Below the pieces are notes generated by a model that did no database searches, was not told where the DNA came from, and saw nothing but the letters and a program-made list of their open reading frames with translations. This document shows positions 1 to 7,689 of a stretch of DNA of 64,000 bases, in pieces. This DNA comes from Arenibacter aquaticus (GTDB lineage Bacteria; Bacteroidota; Bacteroidia; Flavobacteriales; Flavobacteriaceae). Made by a program: the position numbers and the translations under genes. Location of the stretch: assembly GCF_003957295.1 (NCBI RefSeq), contig NZ_RQPJ01000001.1, positions 310,001 through 374,000 on the forward strand, in the 5' to 3' direction. Each line of letters starts with the position of its first letter. Position 1 is the first letter of the stretch.

Positions 1-1
1 C

Positions 2-301
2 CTACCCCTTACGGACTCGGAAATTTTTGGTGAGAGCCAAGATATTATAGGAGCTATCCTGAGCGCTGAAAAAGAGGTAGTTCTGTTACTTAAAAAGGTA
101 CAGGCCCATGAAAATAAACTGCAGGTTATGTTGGACAATGTGGACCAACTGCAACAGGAGAAAGCTTATATAGCATCCCATTGGAAAATACAGTCAGAAA
201 TAAACGATTACCTAACCGGGTATAGAACGGTAAAAGCCAAACTTTTTAAACTGGTTTCCATGGTGATGAAAAAGGATAAAAATAAATACTTACTTCATTA
301 A
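2..301 (+). CDS. C-terminal part of an unidentified protein (runs in from the left edge)
   Basis: An open frame enters at base 2 and reads 99 codons to TAA at 299-301. The visible part is mostly helical and polar, with a heptad-like stretch (EKEVVLLLKKVQ followed by KLQVMLDNVDQLQQEK) that looks like a coiled coil. It ends in a basic tail (MKKDKNKYLLH). No signal peptide or membrane segment can be judged because the start is outside the window. I do not recognise the family. Codon use fits the neighbours and the frame is uninterrupted, so I consider it a real gene end. Confidence 0.6.
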   Translation, partial: LPLTDSEIFGESQDIIGAILSAEKEVVLLLKKVQAHENKLQVMLDNVDQLQQEKAYIASHWKIQSEINDYLTGYRTVKAKLFKLVSMVMKKDKNKYLLH

Positions 302-446
302 GCTGCCACATCCAGTCTTTAGCTATTTCCAAGGTACAGAAATAAGTATGGCCACATCCCAGTACCCCCTTTACCCCAATTGCATTCCTTTCTTTTTTAT
401 AACAGGGGTTGCAGCCACCTTTTTGGGCCTCAAAAGTATATTTCAT
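246..446 (-). CDS. Candidate small Cys-rich protein, antisense-overlapping the preceding gene end
   Basis: A 66-codon frame with an ATG start contains CNPC and, 15 residues later, CGHTYFC. This Cys/His spacing could bind one zinc ion. Its last 56 bases overlap the gene ending at 301 on the other strand. No clear promoter or ribosome site is visible. The Cys pattern is the only argument for a real protein. It may be a chance frame. Confidence 0.25.
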   Translation of the reverse strand: MKYTFEAQKGGCNPCYKKERNAIGVKGVLGCGHTYFCTLEIAKDWMWQLNEVSIYFYPFSSPWKPV

Positions 447-693
447 AATACCTGCCCCTAATCTTTTCCCTTCTTTTAGAACTGTTCCTTACATTGTTCC
501 CACTCCCTTACATATGCCCTTATCCTAGCTTCCCAATTACCTCTAACACAGTATTCAAAATGGACAAACTAAAAATTAACAAAGTTTGGGTCTGAATTGT
601 AATTTAATTAAGAGTTTTTGGAACAGGCTTTGTGTGTAAAATAACCACTAAAGATCTTTCTGATCCTTAGACAAGTTGAAATAAATTAATACT

Positions 694-816
694 ATGGAAA
701 TTATAACCCAAATTGAAAAGCTCATAGATAACAACCCTTATATATCTATCGTATTTTGTCTGCTTATTGCCTTGGTACTAATTACCTACAAAGTAGTTAA
801 GGGAGGAAAAGCATAA
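694..816 (+). CDS. Small single-pass membrane protein (40 aa), first of a paralogous pair
   Basis: ATG at 694 and TAA at 814 give 40 residues: an amphipathic N-terminus (MEIITQIEKLIDNNPYIS), one hydrophobic helix of about 18 residues (SIVFCLLIALVLITY), and a basic tail (KVVKGGKA). The upstream sequence ATTAATACT is AT-rich, as is usual for flavobacterial starts. A second copy with the same layout starts at 1114. The pair shares the pattern I-E-x2-I-x2-N-P-[YF]-I-S-I-x2-C-L-L-I-A-L-x-L-I-T-Y-[KE]. That level of protein conservation between two separate short frames is good evidence for translation. The function is unknown. The single helix and short length suggest a partner peptide for a membrane complex. 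Confidence 0.65.
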   Translation: MEIITQIEKLIDNNPYISIVFCLLIALVLITYKVVKGGKA

Positions 817-927
817 CATAAGTCTTCATACTGTTAACCCAGACCTCGAATTATTGGTCCCGGCAGCATATCCTAACCCCTGCCCACACCTCTGTTCTTC
901 TTCCCCATTAAGCGGTTTAGGTTTTAG

Positions 928-989
928 CCCCGCAATTAATTCGGGAGAAGATACTTTGTGGACACATCATGGATTCAATCATTGCGGGG
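928..989. repeat. 9-bp inverted repeat with 44-nt loop between the two small membrane-protein genes
   Basis: CCCCGCAAT (928-936) is matched by ATTGCGGGG (981-989), followed by TTTTAACAATTTTT. The right arm with its T-rich tail could act as a weak terminator. The loop is long for an intrinsic terminator, so a protein-binding or folded-leader role is equally possible. Confidence 0.35.
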
Positions 990-1113
990 TTTTAACAATT
1001 TTTATGATGGTTTTCAATAATATTTAAGAAAGAAAAAAAGCAACCTTTAGCCCTTACCATATCTATGATGTACGAACGTAATTAATACTTAAAACTTTAA
1101 ATAAATACAATTT

Positions 1114-1239
1114 ATGGACCTATTATCCTCAATTTTGCAACTTATAGAGCGTAATCCTTTTATATCCATCACATTATGTCTTTTAATAGCATTGGGTCTG
1201 ATCACCTATGAAATAGTTAGAAAAAAATCCTTTAAATAA
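1114..1239 (+). CDS. Small single-pass membrane protein (41 aa), second paralogue
   Basis: ATG at 1114 and TAA at 1237 give 41 residues laid out like the 694-816 product. The helix is ITLCLLIALGLITYEIV after the conserved IERNPFIS, and the end is the basic RKKSFK. The two proteins are roughly 50 percent identical by eye, while the DNA between them (817-1113) is unrelated and without a gene. The conservation supports both being translated. They look like a tandem duplication that has diverged. The function is unknown. Confidence 0.65.
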   Translation: MDLLSSILQLIERNPFISITLCLLIALGLITYEIVRKKSFK

Positions 1240-1341
1240 AAGGTTCAGTGTAATTCTCCGCTAGGGTGAAGAATTAAGCTATTAGCCTTTAATTCATAAG
1301 TTTTAAACAAAGTATTCGTAGTAGCGTTATAATGAAATCTA

Positions 1342-2187
1342 CTAAAAGGTACCTTTTAGCCCTATGGTTCCCACCCCCATTTGCAGTTTCCAACTAATTT
1401 GGTCTTTAGAATTGCTTGGATACCTTTCCTTATCCAGGTATTTATCAATAGAATCTACCACTACCATACTTACAGCCACACTCAGGGCCACATCGGTTAG
1501 CCAGTGTGCCCCCGACCATAACCTGCTTACGGGAGAAACGAGTCCCAAAGCATAAAATCCGCCTTTGGCCCAGGGATTTTTAAACTGCTTGCCTATGGCA
1601 TAGAAGGTTGTAAAGGCCAAAATAGTATGTCCCGATGGAAAACTGTGATACGCAGCCTCACTACTAAAAGGTTTAAATTTTGCTTTTCCTACATTGGCGA
1701 TAGGCCTGGCGCGACCTACAAATGTTTTGCTCACCGTTTGTAACATCCCAACAGTTGAAGCGGCAGAAATAAGGAGCACCCCCGTTTTTCGCCATTTTTC
1801 ATTCTTGGTAAGTAGCCCCACCAAATACACCCCCCCGTTGATGGAGTAGTTATAAAGCGGTTTCCCCAGGTAATAGCCCGTTTCTTTAAGCACTCCCGGA
1901 ATGTGCTCTTCCTGGCCCTGAAACCAATTAGAGCTTTCTTCATCAAAACTATAAAGGGCAGCGGTGCCTAAAACTATGCCCGCTGCTGTTACAAGGTCCT
2001 TTTTTTTCCAGTGAAAAGGCCTGGAGTAAGCATGTTTTAACCCTCCAAATGCACTTAATCCGTCATAGCCCAGCATCTGCCATGTACTCAGTGTATCCTT
2101 TGTTGAAGCCTGTGCCTTTAAATGGCTCAAGCCCAAAGAAAAAAATAGAAAAACTATTACAATGGTACACCTTAAATTTAAATTCAT
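1342..2187 (-). CDS. PAP2-superfamily phosphatase, exported
   Basis: A 281-residue protein with all three phosphatase signatures of the PAP2 family: K-x6-RP (KTFVGRARP, near residue 154), PSGH (near 184) and SR-x5-H-x3-D (SRLWSGAHWLTD, near 221). The N-terminus is a signal peptide ending near LKAQA, and several hydrophobic helices follow, so the active site should face the periplasm. Known members hydrolyse lipid phosphates such as phosphatidate or undecaprenyl pyrophosphate; which one is not evident here. I chose the ATG at 2187 over an upstream TTG because the signal peptide starts well there. It appears monocistronic. Confidence 0.85.
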   Translation of the reverse strand: MNLNLRCTIVIVFLFFSLGLSHLKAQASTKDTLSTWQMLGYDGLSAFGGLKHAYSRPFHWKKKDLVTAAGIVLGTAALYSFDEESSNWFQGQEEHIPGVLKETGYYLGKPLYNYSINGGVYLVGLLTKNEKWRKTGVLLISAASTVGMLQTVSKTFVGRARPIANVGKAKFKPFSSEAAYHSFPSGHTILAFTTFYAIGKQFKNPWAKGGFYALGLVSPVSRLWSGAHWLTDVALSVAVSMVVVDSIDKYLDKERYPSNSKDQISWKLQMGVGTIGLKGTF

Positions 2188-2349
2188 GGAAATCAAATAT
2201 TGTTCGGTCCAAAATTAACCAACTCAATTCAACTTATAAAGGCACTTCCGAATAAAGATCCTAATATCCCTGCCAATCCTGATCACATGTCCGAAAAACT
2301 GTATAACACCCTAATTATAGTATCGGAAACACCAAAGGAACTTAACATT

Positions 2350-3426
2350 TTAATTGGAGAACATATTCAACCATTTTTTGGCATTTCCATAATAAATCTT
2401 GTCTACCACTGATTTGGGTAATTTTAGTCCCCGGAACTCCTGGTTTACCCTATCGCTGTTCATGAGGTCATCGGTCACAAAAAATTGCCAGTCCAATAAC
2501 CAGGTATCGTGCATATCCTTCTTTAAATGTGTAGTCTCAGCTTTCCCATTGTCCGATAGGTCTGTAGCATAGAGAATACGGTCTTGGTATTTTATAAAGA
2601 AATCCCTAACCTTATCCCTGTCCTCTATGGTCTGTGAAAATACCTGTCCTATACGCGCTGCAAGATCTACCGCCATATTTGGAAATTTATCCAATCGTTT
2701 TGCCAATTCGTCCACACTCCACTCCAAACTACCCATATGGGCTCCTATAAATATTAAATTCGGGTTCCTTTCCAGCATTCTATCCCTTGCCGCGATCTGA
2801 TCCTCATAGGATGGCAATTCCGGGTGTTTGTACATGTGATATTGGGGATGCTCCTCAAAATAAACCCTGTCATTATTTACCGACATTTCCTCCAAAGGCA
2901 GCCAACAATTTTTTGGTTCCCCAAGATGTCCTACTACGGGAATCTTCCTTTTGGTCAAGAATTTAAAGATAGTATCCAGTTTTGGGTCATCAACCATTAC
3001 CAATTGTCCGGTAGAATCTCTAAAGACCATCCCCACATTTTTCCAAATTTTAACTGCTATAGCTCCCTCGTTAATATTCTTATCCAACCAAGACAAGGTG
3101 TTGTTTAACCAATTGGGGTGGTCCCACTCCTCAATGGAAAATGTTGTAGCAAATTCATAATCGTCTGGATGCCTTGTTTTTTGTTCCAGTCGGTACCTAT
3201 ACTCCTCTTCCAAAAATTCCTTCCCCTTGGAAAGGTCCACCACAATATTCAACAATTTAAAATTATCATTTTGCGCCTGTTGTACAAAGGCATCCCTATT
3301 GGTGGACACATGAATATGTGTATCAATTTTGGGAACCTTATCGTAATCCCCTTTTTCGTAGAACACTTCCTCATCTCCGCAAGAAAGCAAGAGTATAACA
3401 CCCAAACAACTTACAAGTTTTTCCAT
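2350..3426 (-). CDS. Amidohydrolase-2 family lipoprotein (TIM-barrel metal hydrolase)
   Basis: A 358-residue protein. Residues 1-17 are a lipoprotein leader with lipobox LLSC. DTHIHV at 35-40 is the first metal-binding strand of the amidohydrolase barrel. VVGHLGEP and FIGAHMGS supply the later histidines, and LYATDLSDNG carries the metal-site Asp of the C-terminal strand. These fit PF04909, whose members include decarboxylases and lactonases; the substrate is not evident. The leader implies a lipid-anchored, extracytoplasmic enzyme, which is less usual for the family. The gene stands alone, with its own promoter at 3475-3482. Confidence 0.8.
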   Translation of the reverse strand: MEKLVSCLGVILLLSCGDEEVFYEKGDYDKVPKIDTHIHVSTNRDAFVQQAQNDNFKLLNIVVDLSKGKEFLEEEYRYRLEQKTRHPDDYEFATTFSIEEWDHPNWLNNTLSWLDKNINEGAIAVKIWKNVGMVFRDSTGQLVMVDDPKLDTIFKFLTKRKIPVVGHLGEPKNCWLPLEEMSVNNDRVYFEEHPQYHMYKHPELPSYEDQIAARDRMLERNPNLIFIGAHMGSLEWSVDELAKRLDKFPNMAVDLAARIGQVFSQTIEDRDKVRDFFIKYQDRILYATDLSDNGKAETTHLKKDMHDTWLLDWQFFVTDDLMNSDRVNQEFRGLKLPKSVVDKIYYGNAKKWLNMFSN

Positions 3427-3474
3427 GGCTTTTATTTAGTGGTTATCCCTAACAATTTATAATATTAATTGGAG

Positions 3475-3482
3475 CAAAGGTA
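3475..3482 (-). promoter_or_regulatory. -7 promoter box of the amidohydrolase gene
   Basis: Read on the minus strand the sequence is TACCTTTG, a perfect match to the Bacteroidota TAnnTTTG element, about 50 bases before the ATG at 3426. No convincing -33 TTG was found at the best spacing. Confidence 0.5.
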
Positions 3483-3565
3483 AATTTGTAACCAATTTTT
3501 GCATTTTCCATACCCTAAATCCATATAAGTTACAAGCCGTCTATTCCTTACTAAAGACAGTTTTC

Positions 3566-4585
3566 TTATACATCCATTCCCAATCCGTTTAAATAAAATT
3601 CCATTAGCTCTACATACTTCACTACCTCCTCCAGAGCTTTTGTTTTGTCCTCCTTCCCAACAGCACTTCTAGCCCTAAGACTATTGACCTTTGCCCGTAC
3701 ATTTGCCCTGTAGCCCTTAAAATAGTCAAATAGCATTTTTTCCCTTTCGTTTCGTATAATTGGAAACAGGCTGTTATACTGCGTTATGAAGCTCTTGGAA
3801 AGATCACTTCTATCCAGGGCGTCCAGATCCATACACAAAAATGCCACCTCGTTCAGTAGATCAATATGTCTGTAGTCATCATTAAATTCAATACAATCAA
3901 AAGGTTGCGGCTCAGGGAGTAGAAATATATTACGACAGTGCAGGTCCCCGTGGCAATCTCTATAAAACCCTGATTGCAACCTTGCTTCCATTAGGGGCTT
4001 ATAACTTTTTAAAAAAGCATTGGACAGTTTTATGGCCCAATCAATTACCTCTCCCATTTTATCATCGATATTTTGGGAAAGAAATTCCTTTTCCGCTTCC
4101 AAGTCGTTGAATTTATTGGCAACATCCAATACATTTTTGTCCTTTATAATAACAGCTCCCTTATGGAAGTCTACTATGATACCTGCAAGCTTCTGCATAT
4201 CGGCTACTCTCACCTTATTTCCCAAAACCAGAATATCCATTTGTTTTTGCGGGTCCATCTTTATCATTTTTACCGCATAGTCTATTACCTTCCCCTCACT
4301 GCTTCCCAATGCATAAGTACCCTTATACTCCCTAATAGGCAGCACCCCCAAATATATCCCGTTAGAGAAGCGCTTGTTCAATTCAATCTCCCGCAGACAA
4401 AAATGCTTTCGCTTGGAAAGGGTAGAAAAATCCAAAAATGAATATTTAATAGGTTTCTTTATCTTATATACAAATTGGTCTCCCAATATGACCCATGAAA
4501 TATGGGTTTCAAGCAGTTTCCGCTCCAAGCTATCGTCTGGAAAACCTCCTTGCACAATAAGTTTAGAAATCTGTTCCTTTGTCAT
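3566..4585 (-). CDS. APH-like kinase (aminoglycoside phosphotransferase fold)
   Basis: A 339-residue protein with the kinase-fold signature HGDLHCRNIF (about residue 210), giving the Brenner-type catalytic Asp, followed by FDCIEFND, the metal-binding Asp segment. The N-terminal lobe has VYKIKKPIKYSFLDFS, with a likely ATP-contacting lysine. In many bacteria this domain is the N-terminal half of a roughly 500-residue protein whose C-terminal half is an AAA_33/zeta-toxin-like kinase. Here the two halves are separate genes overlapping by 23 bp. The upstream partner (4563-5993) carries the P-loop half fused to something else. The substrate is unknown. Antibiotic resistance is not implied. Confidence 0.8.
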   Translation of the reverse strand: MTKEQISKLIVQGGFPDDSLERKLLETHISWVILGDQFVYKIKKPIKYSFLDFSTLSKRKHFCLREIELNKRFSNGIYLGVLPIREYKGTYALGSSEGKVIDYAVKMIKMDPQKQMDILVLGNKVRVADMQKLAGIIVDFHKGAVIIKDKNVLDVANKFNDLEAEKEFLSQNIDDKMGEVIDWAIKLSNAFLKSYKPLMEARLQSGFYRDCHGDLHCRNIFLLPEPQPFDCIEFNDDYRHIDLLNEVAFLCMDLDALDRSDLSKSFITQYNSLFPIIRNEREKMLFDYFKGYRANVRAKVNSLRARSAVGKEDKTKALEEVVKYVELMEFYLNGLGMDV

Positions 4586-5993
4586 CCTTAATATAATTTA
4601 TAGCGCCTTCTAGCATGGAGTCTATGTTATGGTTGGTAGATTGTAAGAGCAAACACGGATGAAGGACATCTTCCCACTGTTCCTTAATTAGTAGATATAC
4701 TCTAATATCTGCCTCACTAAAAGGCCTTGTTTTCTTTAACCTTTCCCTTGTTACCATTTCATCTGCCCACACTTGAATAAAAAAAAGTTTTGCCCCTGCT
4801 GCCAAGTTTCTGAATTCATCCCTAGTTTCTTTTTTATGGAAGGTGGCGTCCAACACCAGGTCCTTTCTCTGGGTAATGGATTCTTGCATTCTGGTCCGCA
4901 TAGCCTTATATACCCTCTCTTTTTCGAAGGTGGAATAGGTTCGCTTTGCAAACATTAGCTTACGAAGTTGATCACTACTGCAATAATCGGCCCCTAGGGA
5001 TTTTGCCAACCTTTCAGCAAAGTAGCTTTTACCAGAACCGGGCAGGCCCATAACCATTACTATATTGGCCTTATTATCCAATTTATAATACTTTAGTATG
5101 CGTAGCGCCCTTAACGTATTCCATCTACTGGGCTCTCTTGCCCTTTCCATTTCAAAATGGGTCTGGCCAGGATGCTTGGCCTGCAGATTCCACCTACCAT
5201 CCTTTTTCCGCTTTTGCAACAGCAGTTTTATAGCCGGCTGCATTCTAGGATCCCATTCTGACCTGGAATATTGGAAAAAATCCAAGGCACTCAATACATC
5301 ATAGTGCCATCTTCTTGGGTATGAAAATCTACAGAAATTTAAATCAATGATCTCCCCTGATCTATCGGAAATGAACAACTGATGCGTTAGTACAAATTCC
5401 TTTGCTGAGGCTATGGATTTTTTTACCTCATCCAACCGATAGGTGTAGCCATTCCTGACATATTCCGTCATGCCTTCCAAGACTGACAAGGTACTGTGCA
5501 GGGAACTGTGCACGGCCCCGGACCGATTGGACCTGCAGTTAAAACCGCCATCGCCCATCCATTCATTCAAAAGTGCATCTATTACCGAATCCAATTTGGA
5601 GCCATTTGCCTTAAAATAACTGGCATAATTTAAAAACATCCCGTTCACACAAACATCGCTTTTTTTGGAAATGGGGTAAATACCCCCGTCTGCCGCCTTG
5701 CACTCCCTTAAGACTTTGGCTATGGTTTCCTGTATTGACTTGGTGTTTGTTGCGATGCCCAGATTGCGAAGGTCTAACAGGGTATAATGTGTAGACGTCC
5801 ACTTGGGCCTGTAAAAACCTTGTCCCCAGTGACCGTCCGCATTGCGTTTTGCCAAAAATTGCGCCCCCCAACCTTCATGGACTATGCGTTGTTGTAGCCC
5901 TTTGTTTTCTATTCCCAGTAAATCCCTATACACCTGATATTGAATAGATACATCTCCTTTTAACAACCATTGTATAATTCCAACGTAGTCCAT
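4563..5993 (-). CDS. Alpha/alpha-toroid domain fused to a P-loop kinase (AAA_33-like)
   Basis: A 476-residue protein. Roughly residues 1-300 are repeated helical pairs with motifs such as DGHWGQGFYRPKW, DGGIYPI, DGGFNCR and DGRWNLQ, resembling the QW/toroid repeats of terpene cyclase and prenyltransferase-like folds. After a linker, VMGLPGSGKSYF (about 312-323) is a Walker A motif, and LVLDATFHKKETRDEF fits the second half of zeta-toxin/gluconate-kinase-like proteins. The usual partner of that domain, an APH-like kinase, follows as a separate overlapping gene. The enzyme activity and substrate are unknown. It lies in the operon that begins at 7254. Confidence 0.75.
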   Translation of the reverse strand: MDYVGIIQWLLKGDVSIQYQVYRDLLGIENKGLQQRIVHEGWGAQFLAKRNADGHWGQGFYRPKWTSTHYTLLDLRNLGIATNTKSIQETIAKVLRECKAADGGIYPISKKSDVCVNGMFLNYASYFKANGSKLDSVIDALLNEWMGDGGFNCRSNRSGAVHSSLHSTLSVLEGMTEYVRNGYTYRLDEVKKSIASAKEFVLTHQLFISDRSGEIIDLNFCRFSYPRRWHYDVLSALDFFQYSRSEWDPRMQPAIKLLLQKRKKDGRWNLQAKHPGQTHFEMERAREPSRWNTLRALRILKYYKLDNKANIVMVMGLPGSGKSYFAERLAKSLGADYCSSDQLRKLMFAKRTYSTFEKERVYKAMRTRMQESITQRKDLVLDATFHKKETRDEFRNLAAGAKLFFIQVWADEMVTRERLKKTRPFSEADIRVYLLIKEQWEDVLHPCLLLQSTNHNIDSMLEGAINYIKDDKGTDF

Positions 5994-6122
5994 TTTTTTA
6001 ATTGAATATGGTTTAAGCTTACCACTTTATTTCCCTCCTTAATTTATCCATGGTAAGCAACCTGATTCTGATAGTACATGGGAGGTTAAGACCCAAATAG
6101 TCATATACTAACCCATTAGACC

Positions 6123-6647
6123 CTATTTATACAATTTACTAATCTTGGAATTAATAGACGGTATTCCCTCTTTTTGCAGTAGGGGTATAAGATCATCAAG
6201 TTCTTTTTTAAGGTATTTATGCAGTCTGGAAATGTCATACAAAGCCTGCAATGCATTTACCCTTACAACTTTACTGTCCTGTGGATTCATAACCCATGAC
6301 TTTAATATGCCCCAAACCCTTTCAAGTTCTTTCCCGGCAAGCGATAATCTGCTGATCAAGGTGGCCAGATGCCATTTAAACTCCTTATTCTTGGCAGATA
6401 TTAAAAATTGCATCAATTCGTTGGCATGCCCATACAAATATTCTGGGTGGCCAATAGTAATTTTCTCTATGGCATCAACGGCTCTCATTACAATTAAGCG
6501 GTTGTCCCAATGCAAGAGCGAAAAGAGTAGATCAAAATCCGCTTGGCATCTTATCTGCGGTATTAGATCTGCTACGGAACCCACAGATCTTAAATCACCT
6601 CCTTTTAAGTATTTTAGAATTTCTTCCAAAGCTGTATGGTCAGCCAT
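6123..6647 (-). CDS. HEAT-repeat-like small protein
   Basis: A 174-residue soluble protein, entirely helical by eye. Repeated units such as DNRLIVMRAVDAIEKIT and DSKVVRVNALQALYDIS match the HEAT-like pattern with V-R-x-N/R-A. No signal peptide or catalytic motif is visible. It overlaps the end of the phosphatidyltransferase gene by 8 bp, so the two are almost certainly co-translated. A scaffold role for that enzyme or for the kinases downstream is an inference from gene order only. Confidence 0.7.
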   Translation of the reverse strand: MADHTALEEILKYLKGGDLRSVGSVADLIPQIRCQADFDLLFSLLHWDNRLIVMRAVDAIEKITIGHPEYLYGHANELMQFLISAKNKEFKWHLATLISRLSLAGKELERVWGILKSWVMNPQDSKVVRVNALQALYDISRLHKYLKKELDDLIPLLQKEGIPSINSKISKLYK

Positions 6648-7254
6648 TTTCTTCTATGGTTTCAGTATTGTTGTTTTTCACCCTCCGCTCATCCTTGAGA
6701 GCCCAGTAAATACCCTTTACATCCTCTACCCAGACATCATACATAAAGATCAGTGTAATTTCCTCTACCGTTTCCAGAACGCCTATAATAACCATTGCAA
6801 TAAACAACCAATTTACTGGATCAAAGAACAAGGACCATAAAATAAACATTGCCTGTATAACAGCGGAAGACTTTGCCATATAGGTATGGAATGCTGTTGC
6901 CTTGCCATATTTTTTTAGGGCTATCAACATTTGCACAATGTACGGGGCAAAGGCAATAAGTATTAAGAACAGGTTTTCCCTTATAAAATCATTGGTAAAC
7001 ACCCACAGCCCAATAAGGCCTAGGGCAAAGGTTAGTTGGTCTCCAAACGAATCCAACTGTGACCCTCTGGCACTGGTAATTTTTAGTTTTCTGGCAAGGA
7101 AGCCGTCAATAGCGTCTGTACTATAACTTAGGAGTAAAAACCAAGCAAACCACTGCTGTTCCCCTAACCATAGGAACAACAGTAATAGCGGTACTGCCAG
7201 TATCCGGTAGAACGAGAACCAATCGGCGATGTTATAGCTCTTAAACGCAAACAT
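6640..7254 (-). CDS. CDP-alcohol phosphatidyltransferase family membrane protein
   Basis: A 204-residue protein with the full family signature D-x2-D-G-x2-A-R-x8-G-x3-D-x3-D, seen as DAIDGFLAR then GSQLDSFGD. About six membrane helices are apparent. Members transfer a phosphoalcohol from CDP-diacylglycerol or CDP-alcohol to make phospholipids such as phosphatidylglycerol phosphate; the exact product cannot be told. I preferred the ATG at 7254 to a GTG at 7269. It is the first gene of a four-gene operon (then HEAT protein, toroid-kinase, APH-like kinase). The start lies about 37 bases after the predicted transcription start set by the operator at 7329. Confidence 0.85.
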   Translation of the reverse strand: MFAFKSYNIADWFSFYRILAVPLLLLFLWLGEQQWFAWFLLLSYSTDAIDGFLARKLKITSARGSQLDSFGDQLTFALGLIGLWVFTNDFIRENLFLILIAFAPYIVQMLIALKKYGKATAFHTYMAKSSAVIQAMFILWSLFFDPVNWLFIAMVIIGVLETVEEITLIFMYDVWVEDVKGIYWALKDERRVKNNNTETIEENG

Positions 7255-7297
7255 GGTAGTTGGGGTCACTTAGCATTAATGCAAAAAGCGACCCACC

Positions 7298-7341
7298 TAA
7301 ATATAATACATCAGCTTTAACCCGGAAATGACAAAAGTCAT
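7298..7341 (-). promoter_or_regulatory. Fnr-type operator and promoter of the phosphatidyltransferase operon
   Basis: The palindrome TGACAAAAGTCA is at 7329-7340 (ATGACAAAAGTCAT with flanks). On the minus strand TATATTTA occupies 7305-7298, a -7 box of the TAnnTTTR kind. The distance from the palindrome centre to the first base of the box is 29.5 bp, the same as at all other sites of this set. That places the site near -41, as for class II Crp/Fnr activation. Confidence 0.7.
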
Positions 7342-7360
7342 ACCCAAATAGGAAGAAAAC

Positions 7361-7403
7361 TGACCCTTGTCATTTTCAAAAACCAAGACATGACTTATAT
7401 TTA
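7361..7403 (+). promoter_or_regulatory. Fnr-type operator and promoter reading toward the alpha/beta hydrolase
   Basis: The palindrome TGACCCTTGTCA is at 7361-7372 and TATATTTA at 7396-7403, again 29.5 bp from centre to box. It is the mirror image of the 7298-7341 promoter, with the identical -7 sequence; the two operator centres are 32 bp apart. Confidence 0.7.
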
Positions 7404-7689
7404 TTAACAACCCTAAAAGGGTTAAAACAACGCCTCTCCCTGCTGTCCCGGACAAATACGGATTAGCGTAAAATCCCGCACTGTAAGTGCATTGGGGAAG
7501 GTGTTTCTATTTCTACAACACAGCTATTTAGGACATTATTAGTTTTAAAATTATTTGTATAACCAAAAATTGACAGAAGATAAAACAAAGCAAACCACCC
7601 TAGATAGTTAATTGCAGTACTATGGCCAACTTGGATAAGCCATTGTTCCATTTGTATAATGACATAGCATTAATCCTAATACTATTACA
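7404..7689 (+). other. Long untranslated leader of the hydrolase gene, no gene seen
   Basis: About 280 bases separate the predicted start of transcription (near 7408) from the ATG at 7690. The stretch contains short hairpins, for example GTGTT/AACAC near 7500. A segment near 7470-7500 slightly resembles part of a cobalamin riboswitch but lacks the rest. The length suggests an RNA with its own function or a structured leader. This is an inference. Confidence 0.3.

Noticed and set aside
3566-4585. Aminoglycoside resistance reading of the APH-like kinase
   Set aside because: The fold is shared by many small-molecule kinases. The operon context (lipid enzyme, P-loop kinase) does not suggest drug resistance.
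7425-7515. Cobalamin-riboswitch-like words (CTGTCCCG, then CCCGCACTGTAAGTGC) in the hydrolase leader
   Set aside because: The words are in the wrong order and spacing, the rest of the aptamer is missing, and no B12-related gene follows.
7463-7651. 62-codon minus-strand frame with a hydrophobic N-terminal half
   Set aside because: It lies wholly antisense to the predicted hydrolase leader, has poor composition in its second half and no promoter. It could be a chance frame.
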